8,326 bases of DNA. It comes from an uncultured Dorea sp. GTDB lineage: Bacteria > Bacillota > Clostridia > Lachnospirales > Lachnospiraceae. How positions within the stretch are numbered: the stretch's first letter is position 1; each line of letters starts with the position of its first letter. A program made the position numbers and the translations under genes. Location of the stretch: contig CAQNVT010000239.1 of assembly GCA_948844705.1 (NCBI GenBank), positions 1 to 8,326 of the forward strand. Direction: 5' to 3'. The notes below the pieces were generated by a model. The model was not told where the DNA came from. It saw nothing but the letters and a program-made list of their open reading frames with translations, and did not search any database. This document shows, in pieces, positions 1-7,662 of this stretch.

Positions 1-40
1 GTGTTCGAGACCTTCCACACGTAAAACAAAACTAGAGGAG
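1..40 (+). promoter_or_regulatory. preQ1-I riboswitch, 5' edge at window start
   Basis: The RNA can form the compact preQ1-I pseudoknot. P1 is GTGT (1-4) with ACAC (17-20), and G21 would pair with a C just before the window. The loop is 5-16 and is followed by an A-rich tail (22-31). P2 can form from C6, A8 and G9 with G35, T33 and C32, with G7/A34 unpaired. C16 lies directly 5' of the second P1 strand, where class I switches place the preQ1-reading cytosine, and A31-C32 matches the conserved tail. The P2 strand runs into the Shine-Dalgarno GAGGAG (35-40), so ligand binding should hide the ribosome site of queT. Known: preQ1 switches often control queuosine-precursor transporters. The pairing was drawn by hand and no covariance was tested. 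Confidence 0.75.
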
Positions 41-49
41 ATTTTTATT

Positions 50-544
50 ATGAAAACAAAAAACACTGTATTACTCACACAGGCGGCCATGATCGCTGCC
101 ATCTATGTGGTGCTCACTTACGTATTTGCACCGTTTTCTTTCGGAGAGATTCAGGTAAGGATCGCAGAAGCGCTTACCATTCTTCCCCTGTTCACCCCGG
201 CTGCCATCCCGGGACTGTTCATCGGATGCTTAATCGGAAATATTTTAGGCGGAGCTATCCTTCCGGATATTATTTTCGGAAGCCTCGCGACACTGATCGG
301 CGCCTGCTTTACATATATGCTCCGCGAAAAGAGTCCGCTTCTTGCGCCGATTCCGCCCATTATGGCAAATACATTTATCGTACCGTTCGTACTCAGGTAC
401 GGATACGGCGTAGCGCTTCCGATTCCTTTTATGATGATGACTGTCGGCATCGGCGAGGTTCTGTCATGCGGAGTACTCGGGCTGGTTCTTTTTACCGCCT
501 TCAAAAGATACGCAGCCGTCATATTTAAAAAATATAGTATTTAG
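50..544 (+). CDS. queT: QueT-family queuosine-precursor transporter (ECF S component)
   Basis: This 164-residue protein is almost entirely hydrophobic, with about five to six membrane segments, which matches the usual size of the QueT family. The conserved segment around residues 33-46 (EIQVRIAEALTILP) follows the first membrane helix, and GLFIGCLIGNILGG (about 55-68) is typical of the family. Family members are substrate-binding S components of energy-coupling-factor transporters and bring queuosine precursors (preQ0/preQ1) through the membrane for tRNA wobble modification. No EcfA or EcfT gene is present, so it presumably shares an ATPase/T module encoded elsewhere, as group II S components do. 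The ATG at 50 follows GAGGAG (35-40) with a 9-nt gap. The upstream preQ1-type riboswitch independently supports the substrate. A strong hairpin follows 21 bases after the stop. Confidence 0.93.
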   Translation: MKTKNTVLLTQAAMIAAIYVVLTYVFAPFSFGEIQVRIAEALTILPLFTPAAIPGLFIGCLIGNILGGAILPDIIFGSLATLIGACFTYMLREKSPLLAPIPPIMANTFIVPFVLRYGYGVALPIPFMMMTVGIGEVLSCGVLGLVLFTAFKRYAAVIFKKYSI

Positions 545-565
545 ACACATCCGTCTTAAAATCCG

Positions 566-604
566 AAAGGAGCAGCCGGAAAATTATTTTCCGGCTGCTC
601 CTTT
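566..604. terminator. Perfect 18-bp hairpin, bidirectional terminator between convergent genes
   Basis: Arms 566-583 and 587-604 are perfectly complementary around the 3-nt loop TTA. The stem core is GC-rich (GGAGCAGCCGG) with A/T runs at both ends, so a transcript from either strand reads a stem ending in U residues. It lies between the queT stop (544) and the stop of the leftward gene (617) and probably ends both transcripts. Confidence 0.88.
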
Positions 605-616
605 ATAATCTTTCAG

Positions 617-3097
617 TTATTTTACATAGGCCACATAGGTATTTCCGCTTCCGCTTGTCATTTCATCCATTCTCTCATACCCTACGACCCGTGTCTCGCC
701 TTTTTCTGCATCCCGGTAAACGATCGTACCGTCGCTGTACCCGGTGATGATAACGGCCGTCGTCGTACCCGTCATTGCGATTACCGGTATATCCTGATTA
801 ACAATATATAACAGCTGCTCGGCTTTACAGCCTGTCAAATCTATCATCCGTCCGTCCGAGAGCTCATTCATGATCTCCACCGGCGTCTTCCCGCTTTTCA
901 GCGACGAGCGGATGCTCTCTATCTCACTGCTCTTCCCCTCGATGCTGTATTCCAGATCCCGGTTGCCCCGCTGCCATATATAGGTCTGCCACTCAGACAC
1001 AACAACACCGTTATAAACATCCGCCTCCTGAATCGCCCTGCCGGCGCTGTCATAGCTCCCCTGAAGCTCCCCGTAGCCGTATACATAGCATTTATTCTTT
1101 GTCCCGGTACTTGTAAAGTCTACCGTCTTGTAATCCTCAAGCAACGTCTGCTTCGGCTTTAAAAGCTTCGGATTCCTGCTCTTTAGCTCCTCGTCGAATG
1201 CAAGGCGCACCTGCGTTTCTTTTAATTCCGTAACATATATCTGTGCAGACACCGCATTTTCGGCCTTTTCCTCGTTATTGGTAATATAATCCTCGGCCGC
1301 CGCAGTATAGGCGGAGCCCTCCTTTGTCGCACGGTTTAACGTTATCAGAGTATCCTCCAGCTCCGCACCAAGAATATACATTCCGCTCTGCTCGTATTTC
1401 TTTACGGAATTTCCCTCCTCATCCTCGATCTCAACCTTATACATAGGGAGGATCTCCTGTCCCGCAACAGTCTGGCCGATGTCCTCATTTCTGGAAATCC
1501 CGTACACGAAATCCTCATTCACAAATCCAAGCGGCACAATGCTTTCATTCTCTCCGCACTCAATAGTCCGCTCCTTTCCGTTTGCAAAATTTTTTATAAG
1601 AACCTGTGTGTTATTTTCCTTTCCCTCCTCTGTCAGATAAGCCGCAAGATGTCCGTCAGAGGATACCACATACTGCCTGTCCGTAAGGCCGGAAATAAGC
1701 TCCGTAATATTTTCCCTGTTTACATTGATCTCATAAAATGTCCCGTCCGCCAGCACGTAGAGCATATCCTGCTCCATGCTGTAATATATGAGCTCGCCCA
1801 ATTCCTCCGTGATCCGCTCATAAGACTTGTTGCTGGAAATAAATATCTTCTCCTCCACGGAATTATTTTCAAGATCATAGTAATAAACCGCAACGCCGAC
1901 CTCGCCCTCATGCTCTCCGCGGTTCATGTATCCATACACTGCAAATACAACATTTCCGTTACTTTCCATCTTTAAGAGCCTGATCTCATGACGTGAAAAA
2001 AGATTGCGCACATCCGTATTTTCCGCATCCGCAAAGCTGAAGATCAGCGATACCTCATCCCTGTCCTTATTGTAGTTCCACAGCTCATTTGCCTGTACAA
2101 AGGATACGATCGTACCCTTCTCATTTGACATATAGGATGCATTTTCCCCCGTAATGCCCAATATAACTCCCTGTTCGTCCAGCACCGTATGGGATGCGTC
2201 GAAGATCTGCTCCATCGTCCGGTCGTAATCAAGCAGATAATTTTTGTCCTCCTCGCTTACATGCCGCACCCGGAAAAACTCCTTTACATTATATACATCT
2301 GTCTCATTTTCCTCTCCCTTGCAGCGCACCCGGTACTGAACCACCGCCGACGTATACAGGCTGTTCATCTCCGTAATGCTGTAGCGTTCTCCGCCCTCAA
2401 CCTGCGGCTTAAGCTCTCCCCAGGATACATGGTCATAATCCGAATGGATCGTCACGTGCTGGAAGGTCGTATTATCACTCTCCTCATTCGGCTCAAGCAC
2501 GGCTCCGACACCTGCATCGGCCTCTTTATTCAGCGCGTTTTCGTGGAATCCCCTGATATAATCCAGGCATTCCAGTGTATTCATACCCTCGGCGTTAATA
2601 ATGCGGGTATACATATAGAACGCTTTGTCGTCCTCCAGCTTAAGAATCAGCTTAAGCACACATTCCTCATCCAGAAATTCCTCCTTGCCGAGGTCCAGGG
2701 AAACCGATTCGCCCGGACTGTCCGTTGTTCCCTCGAAAAGCCTCTCCTCACCGTCCAGTGTATACACCTCATATGTAAGGCTGGCAACGTCATTGTTATA
2801 CTCTCTGAGGCTCATCTCCAGTCTTCCGTTAGTGACCGGTGTGATCGTATCCCGCACGGCAGTTATATCCATTTCCTTCGCATAAGCCGGCAGAGCGTTA
2901 AGTCCATATCCGTTGTATGAAAAGGAAACCTGCGGGCGGGTAGCAGCGCCTAAGTCTGCCGCAATATTGTTATTCTCTTTATTGGTCGTATAGCTGAAAA
3001 TGAATATCGCAATAAAGAATATGGCGACAAGTATCCCGATATTAACCAGATACCTGCTCTTCTTCCTCTGCTGCTTCTTCCTTCTTTTTCCTTTCAT
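617..3097 (-). CDS. Membrane-anchored exported protein: propeller-like region plus degenerate C39-peptidase-like end
   Basis: This 826-residue protein is not recognised by name. It has a very basic N-terminus (KGKRRKKQQRKK), one membrane helix at about residues 17-36, and then an acidic, beta-rich exported portion. Residues about 300-560 show repeated short strands with patterns such as DG-T-YEI and SDGHLAAYL, suggesting a beta-propeller. The last 130 or so residues resemble C39-type papain-like peptidases: IPVIAM followed by AVIITGY and YRDAEKGE fits the His/Asp half of that fold. However, the His position is Thr (about 780), and no Cys lies where the nucleophile should be, so it is probably non-catalytic. 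The start is ATG 3097, with AAGGGG 7 nt upstream, sharing one base with the methyltransferase stop (TGATG). Translation is therefore likely coupled. A binding or scaffold role at the cell surface is inferred; no function is established. Confidence 0.72.
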   Translation of the reverse strand: MKGKRRKKQQRKKSRYLVNIGILVAIFFIAIFIFSYTTNKENNNIAADLGAATRPQVSFSYNGYGLNALPAYAKEMDITAVRDTITPVTNGRLEMSLREYNNDVASLTYEVYTLDGEERLFEGTTDSPGESVSLDLGKEEFLDEECVLKLILKLEDDKAFYMYTRIINAEGMNTLECLDYIRGFHENALNKEADAGVGAVLEPNEESDNTTFQHVTIHSDYDHVSWGELKPQVEGGERYSITEMNSLYTSAVVQYRVRCKGEENETDVYNVKEFFRVRHVSEEDKNYLLDYDRTMEQIFDASHTVLDEQGVILGITGENASYMSNEKGTIVSFVQANELWNYNKDRDEVSLIFSFADAENTDVRNLFSRHEIRLLKMESNGNVVFAVYGYMNRGEHEGEVGVAVYYYDLENNSVEEKIFISSNKSYERITEELGELIYYSMEQDMLYVLADGTFYEINVNRENITELISGLTDRQYVVSSDGHLAAYLTEEGKENNTQVLIKNFANGKERTIECGENESIVPLGFVNEDFVYGISRNEDIGQTVAGQEILPMYKVEIEDEEGNSVKKYEQSGMYILGAELEDTLITLNRATKEGSAYTAAAEDYITNNEEKAENAVSAQIYVTELKETQVRLAFDEELKSRNPKLLKPKQTLLEDYKTVDFTSTGTKNKCYVYGYGELQGSYDSAGRAIQEADVYNGVVVSEWQTYIWQRGNRDLEYSIEGKSSEIESIRSSLKSGKTPVEIMNELSDGRMIDLTGCKAEQLLYIVNQDIPVIAMTGTTTAVIITGYSDGTIVYRDAEKGETRVVGYERMDEMTSGSGNTYVAYVK

Positions 3098-4248
3098 CAA
3101 ATATCCCCTTTTTTGTCCAAAAGCCTGCCAAGTGCCGGTGACACATGAAGAAATTCCTCACATGCCTTTATCTGATTCCTGTTGTCATTCCTTTTCCCCG
3201 TCTTTACCGCACGTATTAAAATATTTTTCGGTGTATGCTCCATATCGATAAACTCTAAGATCTGAACCTGGTATCCCTCCCCCTCCAGATACCGGGCGCG
3301 GAGCGCATCTGTCACAAGCGCCGCCATACGCTCCCTGATAAGGCCGTAGCCGAGCACCGGAGCAAGCACCTCATTTTCAATCTGCCTGTTTAGCTCATGC
3401 TGGCAGCACGGCACAGACAGAATTACCTTCGCATTCCAGCTCACCGCACGGGCAAGCGCAAAATCCGTTGCCGTGTCACACGCATGAAGCGTGACCACCA
3501 TATCCGCGGCATCCGTTCCCGCATAATCCGCAATATTTCCCTCAAGGAATGTAAGCTTCTCATAGCCGTATTTTTCACTCAGCTCATTGCAGCGCCGGAT
3601 GACCTCGCTCTTAAGATCCAGCCCGACCACACGGATATCATAGCCTTTAAGCTCATGCAGATAATAGTACATGGCAAAGGTCAGATAAGATTTGCCGCAG
3701 CCAAAATCAAGGATCATAAGCTCCCGGTCACCCGGAAGCTCCGGAAGTACATCCTCGATAAACTCCAGAAACCGGTTGATCTGCCGGAATTTGTCAAATC
3801 TCGCATGCACGACCTTTCCTTCCGGAGTCATGACGCCAAGATCCATAAGGAACGGCACCGGGACTCCCTCCTCAAGAATATACCTCTTCTGCCGGTTGTG
3901 GGTAAGCGGCTTCTGCTCTGCGGCATGCTTCCGGGGCTTGCGCTTAACCGTGACCTTTCCCTTTTTGCTCACCAGAACCGCGCAGCTGCATGACTTCGTC
4001 TCAAGCTGCATCTGGCGCATATTCTGCATATGTTCCAAAAGCCTTTCAAGAGCCTCCCCGTCCGAAAGATTCTCGTGAAATGCCTGATTGTTCTTGAAGG
4101 TCTCGATCTGAAAAACAAGCCTTCCCTTGTTAAGAAGGGGACGCACCTTTATTTTCGATGCTTTTTCCCTGTCCCTGGGATTACTGAGTACCGCCGAAAT
4201 AAATTCACTGTTTAAATTTTCGTGTAATAATATTCTTAATTCACTCAT
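3097..4248 (-). CDS. Class I SAM-dependent methyltransferase, Methyltransf_32-like
   Basis: This 383-residue protein has a Rossmann methyltransferase core at about 170-350. Motif I is LDFGCGKSYLTF (180-191), the ribose-binding acidic strand is VVGLDLKSEVI (207-217), and the motif IV region is VTLHACDTATDFAL (252-265), followed by SVPCCQHEL (278-286). The paired HACD and PCC motifs resemble the METTL25/Methyltransf_32 group. The N-terminal 120 residues form a separate domain, ending in a very basic stretch (94-121) and the block around HNRQKRYILEEG (117-128). These suggest a nucleic-acid or ribosomal substrate, but the substrate cannot be read from sequence. No good Shine-Dalgarno precedes ATG 4248. 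The gene shares one base with the next gene downstream, so the two are probably co-translated. It could be transcribed with the kinase operon or from its own promoter in the gap. Confidence 0.85.
   Translation of the reverse strand: MSELRILLHENLNSEFISAVLSNPRDREKASKIKVRPLLNKGRLVFQIETFKNNQAFHENLSDGEALERLLEHMQNMRQMQLETKSCSCAVLVSKKGKVTVKRKPRKHAAEQKPLTHNRQKRYILEEGVPVPFLMDLGVMTPEGKVVHARFDKFRQINRFLEFIEDVLPELPGDRELMILDFGCGKSYLTFAMYYYLHELKGYDIRVVGLDLKSEVIRRCNELSEKYGYEKLTFLEGNIADYAGTDAADMVVTLHACDTATDFALARAVSWNAKVILSVPCCQHELNRQIENEVLAPVLGYGLIRERMAALVTDALRARYLEGEGYQVQILEFIDMEHTPKNILIRAVKTGKRNDNRNQIKACEEFLHVSPALGRLLDKKGDI
3105..3110 (-). promoter_or_regulatory. Shine-Dalgarno that decides the ATG 3097 start
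   Basis: On the minus strand AAGGGG lies 7 nt before ATG 3097 but only 4 nt before an in-frame TTG at 3100. The spacing and codon type favour ATG 3097. The site lies inside the last codons of the upstream methyltransferase gene. Confidence 0.7.
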
Positions 4249-4257
4249 AGTATTAAT

Positions 4258-4286
4258 ATTGTAATAGTTTTCGTGTCAGAACGCAA
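4258..4286 (-). promoter_or_regulatory. Candidate promoter of the methyltransferase gene, near-leaderless
   Basis: On the minus strand TTGCGT (4286-4281) and TACAAT (4263-4258) are separated by exactly 17 nt. The -10 matches consensus at 5 of 6 positions; the -35 matches only at TTG. Transcription would begin near 4251, about 3 nt before the ATG, which fits the missing Shine-Dalgarno. The -35 overlaps the end of the palindrome. Weak evidence. Confidence 0.3.
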
Positions 4287-4329
4287 GTTGGGGACGTAGT
4301 ATTTTTAAAAATACTACGTCCCCAACTTG
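4284..4329. repeat. 46-nt perfect palindrome (2 x 23 bp), REP-like element
   Basis: The sequence reads identically on both strands from CAAGTTGGGG to CCCCAACTTG, with its centre between 4306 and 4307 in TTTTTAAAAA. It occupies the gap between the kinase stop and the methyltransferase start. No U-run follows on the minus strand, so it is not a classic intrinsic terminator. The GGGGAC...GTCCCC ends look like mobile intergenic palindromes of the kind moved by REP-associated (IS200-like) transposases. That assignment is inferred, and no transposase is present here. Confidence 0.6.
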
Positions 4330-4347
4330 AAAATACCCTGTCCCCAA
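4330..4347. repeat. Degenerate third copy of the palindrome arm
   Basis: Positions 4330-4347 repeat 4308-4325 in direct orientation at a 22-nt offset, matching 15 of 18 bases and sharing AAAATAC and GTCCCCAA. It extends the palindromic element to within 7 bases of the kinase stop codon and suggests a composite or decayed repeat unit. Confidence 0.5.
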
Positions 4348-4353
4348 TCACAA

Positions 4354-6936
4354 TCACCTTCGTCTCGGAAAACGTATCATTACCTTAAACAGGTCTCCGT
4401 CCAGATAAAGCTCGAAGCTTCCGCCCTGCATCTCGGTAAGTGTCTTTGCTATGGAAAGTCCCAGGCCGCTGCCCTCTGTGCTTCTCGAAATATCTCCCCG
4501 AATAAAACGCTCGGTCAGCTCATCCGCAGATATATTTAAAGGCTGCTCGGACATGTTCTTAAGGCTGAAGCACACGTCCTGTTCCGTCACTGCCAGATCT
4601 CCGTATACCCTGGTCCCCTGCATGGCATATTTTGCCGCATTATTATATACATTTTCAAGAATCCGCCATGTACGTCTGCCGTCCGCCCGGATAACCGCCT
4701 CCTCGCCGGGAAGAGAGAGTATCTCCTTAAGCCCGCGCATTTTAAACTTCTCCTCAAATTCGCCGCTGGTCTGCTGCAGCATTTCCGTAAAATTAATATC
4801 CATGTATTCCAGCGTTATATTCCCGGAGCTTACCTTGGAAGCCTCCACCACATCCTCTGTCAAAGTCTTAAGACGCTGGGATTTCTGCTCCAGCACCTCG
4901 ATATATCTCTGAATCCTCGGATCTTCAAAATTTTCCTGCTTTAAGAGCTCCACATAATTGATGATCGACGTAAACGGCGTCTTAATGTCATGCGAGACAT
5001 TCGTGATCAGGTCTGTCTTAAGACGCTCGCTCTTCATGCTTTCCGCAAGAGCGGCGTCAAGGCCGTCCCGGATCGTATTGATCATTGCCGCGATCTCCCT
5101 CTGCTCACCGTGAAGCCCGTCAAGGGAAATGGTATACTGCACCTCTCCGCCTGCAATATGCTCGATCCCCCTTTTGATCTTATATTTCCCGACCGACTGA
5201 TATACAAGCCAGATAAATGCACACGCATTGATCAGCAGTAAAAACAGGCAAAAACGGCTCGATACATATCCGTAAACGTTCGCGCTGATCAGAATACACA
5301 AGAACATCTCAACCAGTACAAAGAAGCCGAATATCAACACTGTTCTCCATATATTATTTATATTCTTAAACAGCATATATACAAACCGGCACGCCTGCCT
5401 CGCAATGCTGTTTTTCCATACCTCTCTTGCCTTCAGACGTCTTACCAGGCTTAAGAATCCGATCAGAAACATGCAGCACGTATACAGAGCAAGAACGGAG
5501 TACCATATTATATAAGGAAATGTACCGGACAGATACGTATCATACTGCACAATACCGGCCTCGCTTACCGATGTGACCACATTCGGCGGCAGAACCAGCT
5601 CTCCGAAAGCAGCTCCTGCCAAAGTTCCGAATCCCCACACGATTATGACCGCGGCAGCCGCAAGTCCTGTTTTCCAGCGGTCAAACCAATTAAGGTGCAG
5701 CTCTTCATCTGTGCTGCTTCGCCCTGCGACCGCTGCAAGCCATAATACACATGCAAGAAAAATAATCAGTGCCGCAAATCCCCGGAAAACGATTCCTCTT
5801 ATTCCCGAACCGTATTTTTCATACAGCAGGTTCTCCTTATAAAATGCATCCTGCACAGGATAATCTGTATCGACCGCTGCCGCAAATATGAAGTCTTCCT
5901 GTATAGGTCCCGTATATTTGATCTCGCTCCTCCAGCTTTCGGCATCAAGCTCCATATTCGTCTCAAAATCTGCAAGCTTCGGCTGTATAACCGCGTATTT
6001 CCCGGAGGCCTTTAGCTTTTCCAGGTTTTGCTCCAGATTCCCGTAGGCTTCATATTCTTTCCTGTTTGTATATATCCTTTTATTATTTTTATCCACGTAA
6101 ATATACGACAGGTTTGTATCTCCTTCTGCAAGTGTTTCATCATTTGTCTGATAGGATGAATATTTCTGGCCGAGGTCATTAATCGCCGCAGCCAGCATAT
6201 TATACGCTTCATTAAGCTTTCCGTTCCACTGCGGCTGCTCATTTACCATCGAAAGAAGGCTTTCCGAGCCCTCCGGCTTATATTTCTCCAGGCATGCCGT
6301 CCCGTCATACAGCCAGCAGTCCGAATATACCAGCCTGCCCTCAGAGTCCTGAATTCCGTGAAACATACTGTCCGGCATTCCGTATCCGTACTCCAGATCT
6401 CGCAGGATATTTTCCTCCGTAAGTCCTGTTTCTTCATCAATATCAATAAACTGAAGTTCATCATTCTTAAGCAGCTCATAAAATTCCGATATCAGATAAT
6501 ACTGATAGGATTCGTCCGGTCTCTTGCAGACAATAATCTGCTCCGCCATGCTCTCCTCGTCATTTCTCTCCTCATACCACGCAAGAATGTCCCCCAGTCT
6601 GTAAACCAATCCGCTGTTCTCTTTTCCCGTAAACTCGCCGGAATCGTAATACTCTTTAATATCTACCTGCCTCTCCGGATCGTATTTTCCGTCAGTCTCA
6701 AATAATTCCTTCGCCGCAATTCCGCTCACCGCATAAGTGCTGTATGTTCTCATCCGCTCTGCGAAATCTTTACTATCCTTATATTCCCTCGCCGGATTTC
6801 CCTTAAGGACCTCCGCAAGCAGAGCAGGATAGGAAGAAACCCAGAGAAGGCTCACCGTCATTACAACAACCATGATATGCGCCAGAAGGATCAGCACGGC
6901 CTTTGCAATATTAGTCCTGTACCATCTTTGTTTCAT
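4354..6936 (-). CDS. Large sensor histidine kinase, six membrane segments
   Basis: This 860-residue kinase probably partners the response regulator just upstream, 12 nt away. Membrane helix 1 is at 10-32, followed by an extracytoplasmic domain of about 345 residues (33-378) that I do not recognise. Further helices lie at about 379-404, 424-445, 474-497, 532-553 and 558-580. An even number of helices places the kinase core in the cytoplasm. A HAMP-like linker (about 583-632) leads to the H-box NVSHDIKTPFTSI with phospho-accepting His649. The N-box is ENVYNNAAKY (761-770), the F-box region ERFIRGD (809-815), and the G2 box GSGLGLSIA (822-830). The usual G1 box DxGxG is absent; the segment reads SLKNMSEQPLNIS (791-803). 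ATG 6936 follows AAGGGAG at good spacing. The signal is unknown. Its size and extra helices exceed an ordinary two-helix PhoR/VanS kinase. Confidence 0.92.
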   Translation of the reverse strand: MKQRWYRTNIAKAVLILLAHIMVVVMTVSLLWVSSYPALLAEVLKGNPAREYKDSKDFAERMRTYSTYAVSGIAAKELFETDGKYDPERQVDIKEYYDSGEFTGKENSGLVYRLGDILAWYEERNDEESMAEQIIVCKRPDESYQYYLISEFYELLKNDELQFIDIDEETGLTEENILRDLEYGYGMPDSMFHGIQDSEGRLVYSDCWLYDGTACLEKYKPEGSESLLSMVNEQPQWNGKLNEAYNMLAAAINDLGQKYSSYQTNDETLAEGDTNLSYIYVDKNNKRIYTNRKEYEAYGNLEQNLEKLKASGKYAVIQPKLADFETNMELDAESWRSEIKYTGPIQEDFIFAAAVDTDYPVQDAFYKENLLYEKYGSGIRGIVFRGFAALIIFLACVLWLAAVAGRSSTDEELHLNWFDRWKTGLAAAAVIIVWGFGTLAGAAFGELVLPPNVVTSVSEAGIVQYDTYLSGTFPYIIWYSVLALYTCCMFLIGFLSLVRRLKAREVWKNSIARQACRFVYMLFKNINNIWRTVLIFGFFVLVEMFLCILISANVYGYVSSRFCLFLLLINACAFIWLVYQSVGKYKIKRGIEHIAGGEVQYTISLDGLHGEQREIAAMINTIRDGLDAALAESMKSERLKTDLITNVSHDIKTPFTSIINYVELLKQENFEDPRIQRYIEVLEQKSQRLKTLTEDVVEASKVSSGNITLEYMDINFTEMLQQTSGEFEEKFKMRGLKEILSLPGEEAVIRADGRRTWRILENVYNNAAKYAMQGTRVYGDLAVTEQDVCFSLKNMSEQPLNISADELTERFIRGDISRSTEGSGLGLSIAKTLTEMQGGSFELYLDGDLFKVMIRFPRRR

Positions 6937-6948
6937 ATTCGCTCCCTT

Positions 6949-7644
6949 CTAAAGCTTCTCTATCTTATATCCGATTCCCCACACTACCTTGAGATACCTC
7001 GGTTCCTTTGGATTGATCTCAATCTTCTCCCTGATATGGCGGATATGTACTGCCACCGTATTATCTACTCCTATGGCGTCTTCGTTCCAGATGCTTTCAT
7101 ATATCTGGTCAATAGAGAATACTTTCCCCTGATTTTTCACCAACAACAGCAAAATGTTATATTCTATCGGGGTAAGTTTCACCGGATCACCGTCAACCGT
7201 AACCTCTTTCAGATCATCGTCGATCGACAGACCGCCCACCGTATACACCGCATTCTGCTCGGAATTTACCGTCCCCCCAAGCTGCGTATACCTGCGGAGC
7301 TGGGATTTCACCCGCGCCACCAGCTCAAGCGGGTTAAACGGCTTCGTCACATAATCGTCCGCTCCTACATTTAACCCTAATATCTTATCGGCATCCTCTG
7401 ATTTAGCGGATAAAATGATGATCGGCATGTTATTTGCCTCTCTGATCTTAAGAGTGGCCCGGATTCCGTCAAGCCTCGGCATCATAACATCTATTACAAG
7501 AAGGTCTACCTCCTCCCTCTGAAGGACACGCAGCGCCTCCTCGCCGTCATATGCCTTGAGGATCTCATAGCCCTCCTGTGTAAGATATATCTCTATCGCT
7601 TCTACAATTTCTCTGTCATCATCACATACTAAAATTTTTGCCAT
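6949..7644 (-). CDS. OmpR/PhoB-family response regulator
   Basis: This 231-residue transcription factor has an N-terminal receiver domain (about 1-118). Asp8/Asp9 form the acidic pocket, Asp52 in VIDVMMP is the phospho-acceptor, Ser79 is the switch residue and Lys101 is in KPFN. A C-terminal winged helix follows (about 130-231) with the recognition segment VDNTVAVHIRHIREKIE (193-209) and the closing wing VVWGIGYK. All key residues are intact, so it should be phosphorylated by the kinase encoded 12 nt downstream. The chosen start is ATG 7644, preceded by GGGAGGTG at 6 nt and giving the standard MAKILVCDD opening. The in-frame start at 7698 would add 18 unlike residues and run into the control region. 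The closest style is VanR/PhoP, but the target genes are unknown. Phased repeats upstream suggest autoregulation. Confidence 0.95.
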   Translation of the reverse strand: MAKILVCDDDREIVEAIEIYLTQEGYEILKAYDGEEALRVLQREEVDLLVIDVMMPRLDGIRATLKIREANNMPIIILSAKSEDADKILGLNVGADDYVTKPFNPLELVARVKSQLRRYTQLGGTVNSEQNAVYTVGGLSIDDDLKEVTVDGDPVKLTPIEYNILLLLVKNQGKVFSIDQIYESIWNEDAIGVDNTVAVHIRHIREKIEINPKEPRYLKVVWGIGYKIEKL

Positions 7645-7650
7645 TTTTAT

Positions 7651-7658
7651 CACCTCCC
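7651..7658 (-). promoter_or_regulatory. Strong Shine-Dalgarno of the response regulator
   Basis: GGGAGGTG on the minus strand lies 6 nt before ATG 7644 and fixes that start over the longer in-frame alternative at 7698. Confidence 0.85.
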
Positions 7659-7662
7659 TTAT

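Noticed and set aside
2189..2920. A 243-codon open frame on the plus strand
   Set aside because: It lies wholly antisense to the anchored-protein gene, has no convincing ribosome site and reads as a low-plausibility sequence; it is a shadow of the real minus-strand gene.
3098..3100. TTG start for the anchored protein, one codon upstream
   Set aside because: The ATG at 3097 has better codon type and Shine-Dalgarno spacing (7 nt against 4 nt).
3397..3993. A 198-codon open frame on the plus strand
   Set aside because: It is antisense to the methyltransferase, whose motifs are clear. The plus-strand product shows no domain and no start signal.
4284..4329. The palindrome as an ordinary intrinsic terminator of the kinase operon
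   Set aside because: No U-run follows the stem on the minus strand, and the third arm copy and A/T-only centre fit a repeat element better. Partial termination cannot be excluded.
4451..4912. A 153-codon open frame on the plus strand
   Set aside because: It runs antisense to the conserved kinase core, including the H- and G2-box coding, and its Ser-rich product is typical of a shadow frame.
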